Assembly (NCBI GenBank): GCA_024401435.1
Contig: JAKSLB010000008.1
Coordinates: 1 to 54,652, forward strand
DNA length: 54,652 nt
Source of the DNA: Paludibacteraceae bacterium
GTDB lineage: Bacteria > Bacteroidota > Bacteroidia > Bacteroidales > Paludibacteraceae
Direction of reading: 5' to 3'
How positions within the stretch are numbered: position 1 is the stretch's first letter; each line of letters begins with the position of its first letter. The notes below the pieces were generated by a model. It ran no database searches and was not told where the DNA came from. It was given only the letters and a program-made list of their open reading frames with translations. The position numbers and the translations under genes were made by a program. Positions 51,970-54,652 of the stretch are shown one piece after another.

Positions 51970-52734
51970 ATGTCAGAAAAAGATACAAAAGAGATTTCAG
52001 TAGAAGAGAAATTAAAAGCACTCTTCGATTTACAGTTAGTGAACTCAGAAATCGACAAAATTAAGACATTGAGAGGTGAACTTCCTTTGGAAGTACAGGA
52101 TTTGGAAGATGAAATCACAGGTTTAACCACTCGTGTAGCAAACTTAAACGAAGATCTTCGTCAAATCGACTCAGAAATAACGGGAAGAAAGGGAGAAATC
52201 GAAGGTGCTAAAGGTCTTATCAAGAAGTACCAAGAGCAACAAGATAACGTTAAGAACAATCGCGAATACGAAAATCTTTCTAAAGAAATCGAATTCCAAA
52301 CTTTGGATATCGAATTACATGAGAAGAAAATCAGAGAAGCTAAAAAATTGGGCGAAGTAAAAAGAGAAGAATTAGCAAAAGCTCAAGATTTAATCGCTGA
52401 TCGTCAAGAGGCTCTTTCTCAAAAGAAAGCTGAATTGGAAGAAATCGTATCCGAAACAAAACAAGAAGAAGAAAAACTTCGTGATAAAGCCAAAGAAATC
52501 GAAGCTAAAATCGAAGAACGTCTTTTGAACGCATTCAAACGTATTCGTAAAAACGCAAGAAACGGATTAGCTGTCGTTCCAGTTGAACGTGATGCTTGTG
52601 GAGGTTGCTTCAACAAGATTCCGCCTCAAAGACAACTTGACATACGTCTTCGTAAAAAAATTATTGTTTGCGAATATTGCGGTAGAATTCTTATCGATCA
52701 AGAAATGGCAAACGAAGAACAAGGCAACGCCTAA
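51970..52734 (+). CDS. Coiled-coil protein with C4-type zinc ribbon (CT398/HP0958-like)
   Basis: The 254 residues form a long charged coiled coil (about 8-185, many heptads of E, K and L) followed by a zinc ribbon with two CxxC pairs, CGGCFNKIP (about 211-219) and CEYCGRIL (about 236-243). This is the layout of the CT398/HP0958 family, whose members bind RNA or RpoN-type sigma factors in other phyla. The role in Bacteroidetes is not known. It is the last gene of the rlmD operon, 3 bp after the Nif3-like gene. Confidence 0.9.
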   Translation: MSEKDTKEISVEEKLKALFDLQLVNSEIDKIKTLRGELPLEVQDLEDEITGLTTRVANLNEDLRQIDSEITGRKGEIEGAKGLIKKYQEQQDNVKNNREYENLSKEIEFQTLDIELHEKKIREAKKLGEVKREELAKAQDLIADRQEALSQKKAELEEIVSETKQEEEKLRDKAKEIEAKIEERLLNAFKRIRKNARNGLAVVPVERDACGGCFNKIPPQRQLDIRLRKKIIVCEYCGRILIDQEMANEEQGNA

Positions 52735-52759
52735 ATTCACACAACATATTTGAGAAACG

Positions 52760-52794
52760 AATTGCAAAGAGTTTTCACTCTTTGCAATTTTTTT
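52760..52794 (+). terminator. Rho-independent terminator of the rlmD operon
   Basis: ATTGCAAAGAG, loop TTTTCA, CTCTTTGCAAT, then TTTTTT. It lies 26 bp after the zinc-ribbon stop. Confidence 0.92.
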
Positions 52795-52804
52795 ACATAA
52801 GTAT

Positions 52805-53620
52805 ATGATAAATTTTCATTCTATAAAATATCTATTACTCACTCCTCTCCTATTGATAACATGTTGTTCATTAAACAACAAAACGAATTCCTCCTCGAAT
52901 TCTTTTGTCGTAACTATAGACAACTATTCTTTCAAAATGATTTATTTAAAAGGAGGTTCGTATAGCTACGGAATAAGTAAAAACAAAAGTTTCAATGTCT
53001 CTCCTTTTTATATAGGTGAAACAGAAGTAACGCAAGAATTATGGATAAAAATTATGGAATACAATCCATCATTCTTTGAAGGAGACAGTCTTCCTGTGGA
53101 ATCTGTCTCATGGAATGAATGCCAAGATTTCATTGAGAAATTAAACGAAAAAACAGGTCTGGAGTTTCGTCTACCAAACGAACTTGAATGGGAATATGCC
53201 GCCAATGGAACCAATAAAAAAGAGAATCGTCCCTATGCAGGCAATGCGAACATAGATGAAATTGCGTGGTATTGTATGAATTCTGGAGACAAGGAAATTA
53301 TAGAATCTCAATGGTCAAAAGACATATTGTTTGAAAACAATTGTTCTACTCATAAAATAGGGACAAAGAAGTCCAATCGTTGGGGATTATATGATATGTG
53401 TGGGAATGTATGTGAATGGTGCAATGACTGGTATAGTAGCGATTTTTCTCACACAAAAGGGAAATATCAAAGTCCTCTAACAGGCACCCTTAAAGTATAC
53501 AAAGGAGGCAGTTGGTGTCACACGGAAGAATATTTACACACTGATTATAGACACGGGAATTTTCCGGAAAACAGAAGGAACTGCATAGGGTTACGTTTAG
53601 CATTGAATAAAAAGCAATAG
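52805..53620 (+). CDS. Formylglycine-generating-enzyme-like (SUMF1) lipoprotein
   Basis: The 271 residues begin with a lipoprotein signal (LLLITCC, Cys 20 or 21), then a SUMF1-like (FGE-sulfatase) domain: FKMIYLKGGSYSYG (about 43-56), YIGETEVTQELWIKIMEYNPSFF, LPVESVSWNECQDFIEKLNEKTGLEFRLPNELEWEYAA, RWGLYDMCGNVCEWCNDWY and YKGGSWCHTEEYL. This is the fold of GldJ/GldK-type lipoproteins and of formylglycine enzymes, but at this small size it is probably a binding or scaffold lipoprotein. It starts 11 bp after the preceding terminator. No clear promoter is visible. Confidence 0.85.
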   Translation: MINFHSIKYLLLTPLLLITCCSLNNKTNSSSNSFVVTIDNYSFKMIYLKGGSYSYGISKNKSFNVSPFYIGETEVTQELWIKIMEYNPSFFEGDSLPVESVSWNECQDFIEKLNEKTGLEFRLPNELEWEYAANGTNKKENRPYAGNANIDEIAWYCMNSGDKEIIESQWSKDILFENNCSTHKIGTKKSNRWGLYDMCGNVCEWCNDWYSSDFSHTKGKYQSPLTGTLKVYKGGSWCHTEEYLHTDYRHGNFPENRRNCIGLRLALNKKQ

Positions 53621-53658
53621 ATCTTATACAATAAAGTCCCAACTAAATTGTTGATATA

Positions 53659-54652
53659 ATGGAAGATTTAATAAAAGATAAACTTTGGGGTGAATTGGAA
53701 TACCAGGAAGTTGCATGGGTAGGAGAATTGAATACTCCAATTCTTAATTCCGATGGAAATTTGACACTTGTAGTTCAAGATGCCAACAAAGAAGGAATTT
53801 TAGACAGTCAAAGAGAGGCTTATAAGATCTATTTGCAGAACGAGGAAAAGTATAAAAGCTGCGTGACGGATTTTCTTTTGGACTATTACAAGTGGAACAA
53901 CGAATATTTTATGCGTTCGGTGTCTGGCATTGATGAAACTTATCATAAGGATGTTGTTACAGCGAAACAGCTCTTTACTACTATGACTTTATGGTATCTC
54001 TTCATCTGCAGAGATGGCAGCTTCGGTTATGCATTCGGGTGTTGTTGGGATAAAGAGAATGGCATAGCGGTTCTCTTGTCCGAATCGGAGCCACGTGTGA
54101 TTTCCAGAACCCAGCTTGAAAATCTACACAAGCTCAATGACAACACCTTCAGTCTGTTGATCCATGACAATGAACGCTATTGGACCACATGGGACGAGCT
54201 GTCCTTCTTTGACGAGACCATCAGAGTCCAGGTAGAGGTGGAAGGAAGCGTGGAAGATGGCGTGAACAACGCTCAACGCAAGGCTTACAATGATTATCTG
54301 TTGCATAAGACTGAACACCTCCGCCGATTGGGCAACTTCTTGTTGCCGACCTATTTGGGCAGTAAAGCGGAGGCGGATGAGTTTATTGCCGCTGGTCAGC
54401 AGGTGGGCGTGAAGGATGTCATGCCTAGCCGTCTGGTCATCGATAAAAAAGGTAATTACGGATGGATATGTTATACCCAATGGGACGACTCTTATCTCGG
54501 AATACTTCTGTCGGAGAAAGATATTCATATCATGGAGGTAAACCAGTTGCGTGATTTCGCGAAAGAAAAGAAGATGAAGGATGAAAAGTGCGGCTACCTT
54601 TTTAGGGAGCATAATTTTTGGAGCCAAACCATTCTGCATCGATTCTTCAAGG
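53659..54652 (+). CDS. Partial protein with two tandem repeat units (unknown, DUF6985-like?)
   Basis: An ATG at 53659 opens a frame that stays open for 331 codons to the window edge. Two copies of the same unit are visible. Copy 1 runs NSDGNLTLVVQDANKEGILD-QREAYKIYLQNEEKY, then RDGSFGYAFGCCWDKENGIAVLLSE. Copy 2 runs FDETIRVQVEVEG-AQRKAYNDYLLHKTEHL, then KKGNYGWICYTQWDDSYLGILLSE. It has no signal peptide, so it is probably cytoplasmic. The layout resembles Bacteroidetes proteins with DUF6985-type domains, some of which I recall near polymorphic-toxin immunity genes; this assignment is weak. Base composition changes inside the gene (15 G+C of 60 at 53641-53700, 33 of 60 at 54181-54240), suggesting a mosaic origin. 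It lies 38 bp after the FGE-like gene. Confidence 0.8.
   Translation, partial: MEDLIKDKLWGELEYQEVAWVGELNTPILNSDGNLTLVVQDANKEGILDSQREAYKIYLQNEEKYKSCVTDFLLDYYKWNNEYFMRSVSGIDETYHKDVVTAKQLFTTMTLWYLFICRDGSFGYAFGCCWDKENGIAVLLSESEPRVISRTQLENLHKLNDNTFSLLIHDNERYWTTWDELSFFDETIRVQVEVEGSVEDGVNNAQRKAYNDYLLHKTEHLRRLGNFLLPTYLGSKAEADEFIAAGQQVGVKDVMPSRLVIDKKGNYGWICYTQWDDSYLGILLSEKDIHIMEVNQLRDFAKEKKMKDEKCGYLFREHNFWSQTILHRFFK

Noticed and set aside
54124-54639. 171-codon ORF on the minus strand
   Set aside because: It is the shadow of the plus-strand gene starting at 53659, which stays open to the window edge, has a clear internal duplication and a natural protein composition.

Overview
The window is a chromosomal segment of a low-GC member of the Bacteroidota, most likely order Bacteroidales. 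The signs are promoters with the TAnnTTTG -7 box in front of most transcription units, an almost complete lack of Shine-Dalgarno sequences, surface lipoproteins and beta-barrel proteins, type IX secretion (T9SS) style C-terminal sorting domains, a serine palmitoyltransferase for sphingolipids, and the carboxyspermidine route to spermidine (nspC). I cannot name a genus. Most of the window is ordinary vertically inherited housekeeping DNA with short operons. No IS element, prophage, CRISPR array or rRNA is visible.

Layout. 1-3250: truncated tRNA-Gly with a decayed tRNA-like sequence behind it, a polyamine pair (ectoine-type aspartokinase plus nspC) and tRNA-Leu(CAA). 3440-8351: divergent cell-surface genes (lipoprotein, beta-helix lipoprotein, GLUG-repeat T9SS protein). 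8484-20736: uvrD/pcrA-type helicase, kdsB with a catalytically dead M16 protein, an rRNA m5C methyltransferase with a CDF transporter, a HAD phosphatase, cysS, then a dead NlpC/P60-like protein, a ribbon-helix-helix protein and tadA. 20864-26918: a large carbohydrate-binding beta-helix protein with a T9SS-type partner, yraN, an RluA-type pseudouridine synthase and serine palmitoyltransferase. 27289-31029: rarA, an S41 protease and a sugar nucleotidyltransferase. 31122-38448: coiled-coil lipoprotein, rsmI with an unknown partner, then a tight AI-2E/prmC/recX/CPBP/patatin operon facing folE. 38581-48439: SPOR protein, metK with a SAM-II riboswitch, a beta-barrel/miaA/M23 operon, a beta-barrel paralogue pair, a radical SAM gene behind a beta-barrel gene, and a DUF3078/HAD pair. 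48578-53620: an rlmD/metallophosphoesterase/Nif3/zinc-ribbon operon closed by a strong terminator, then an FGE-like lipoprotein. 53659 to the end: a partial tandem-repeat protein whose base composition jumps from AT-rich to GC-rich inside one reading frame.

The least explained structure is a family of about 200-bp imperfect palindromes with TTCTATAAATT-type ends: two full copies (18967-19163 and 27064-27268) and two truncated ones (3069-3118 and 24084-24140). Both full copies lie between a promoter and the start codon of a housekeeping gene (cysS and rarA), so they would be transcribed as structured leaders. Other points of interest are the SAM-II riboswitch before metK, the decayed tRNA, two pseudoenzymes, and the pairing of an ectoine-type aspartokinase with carboxyspermidine decarboxylase.
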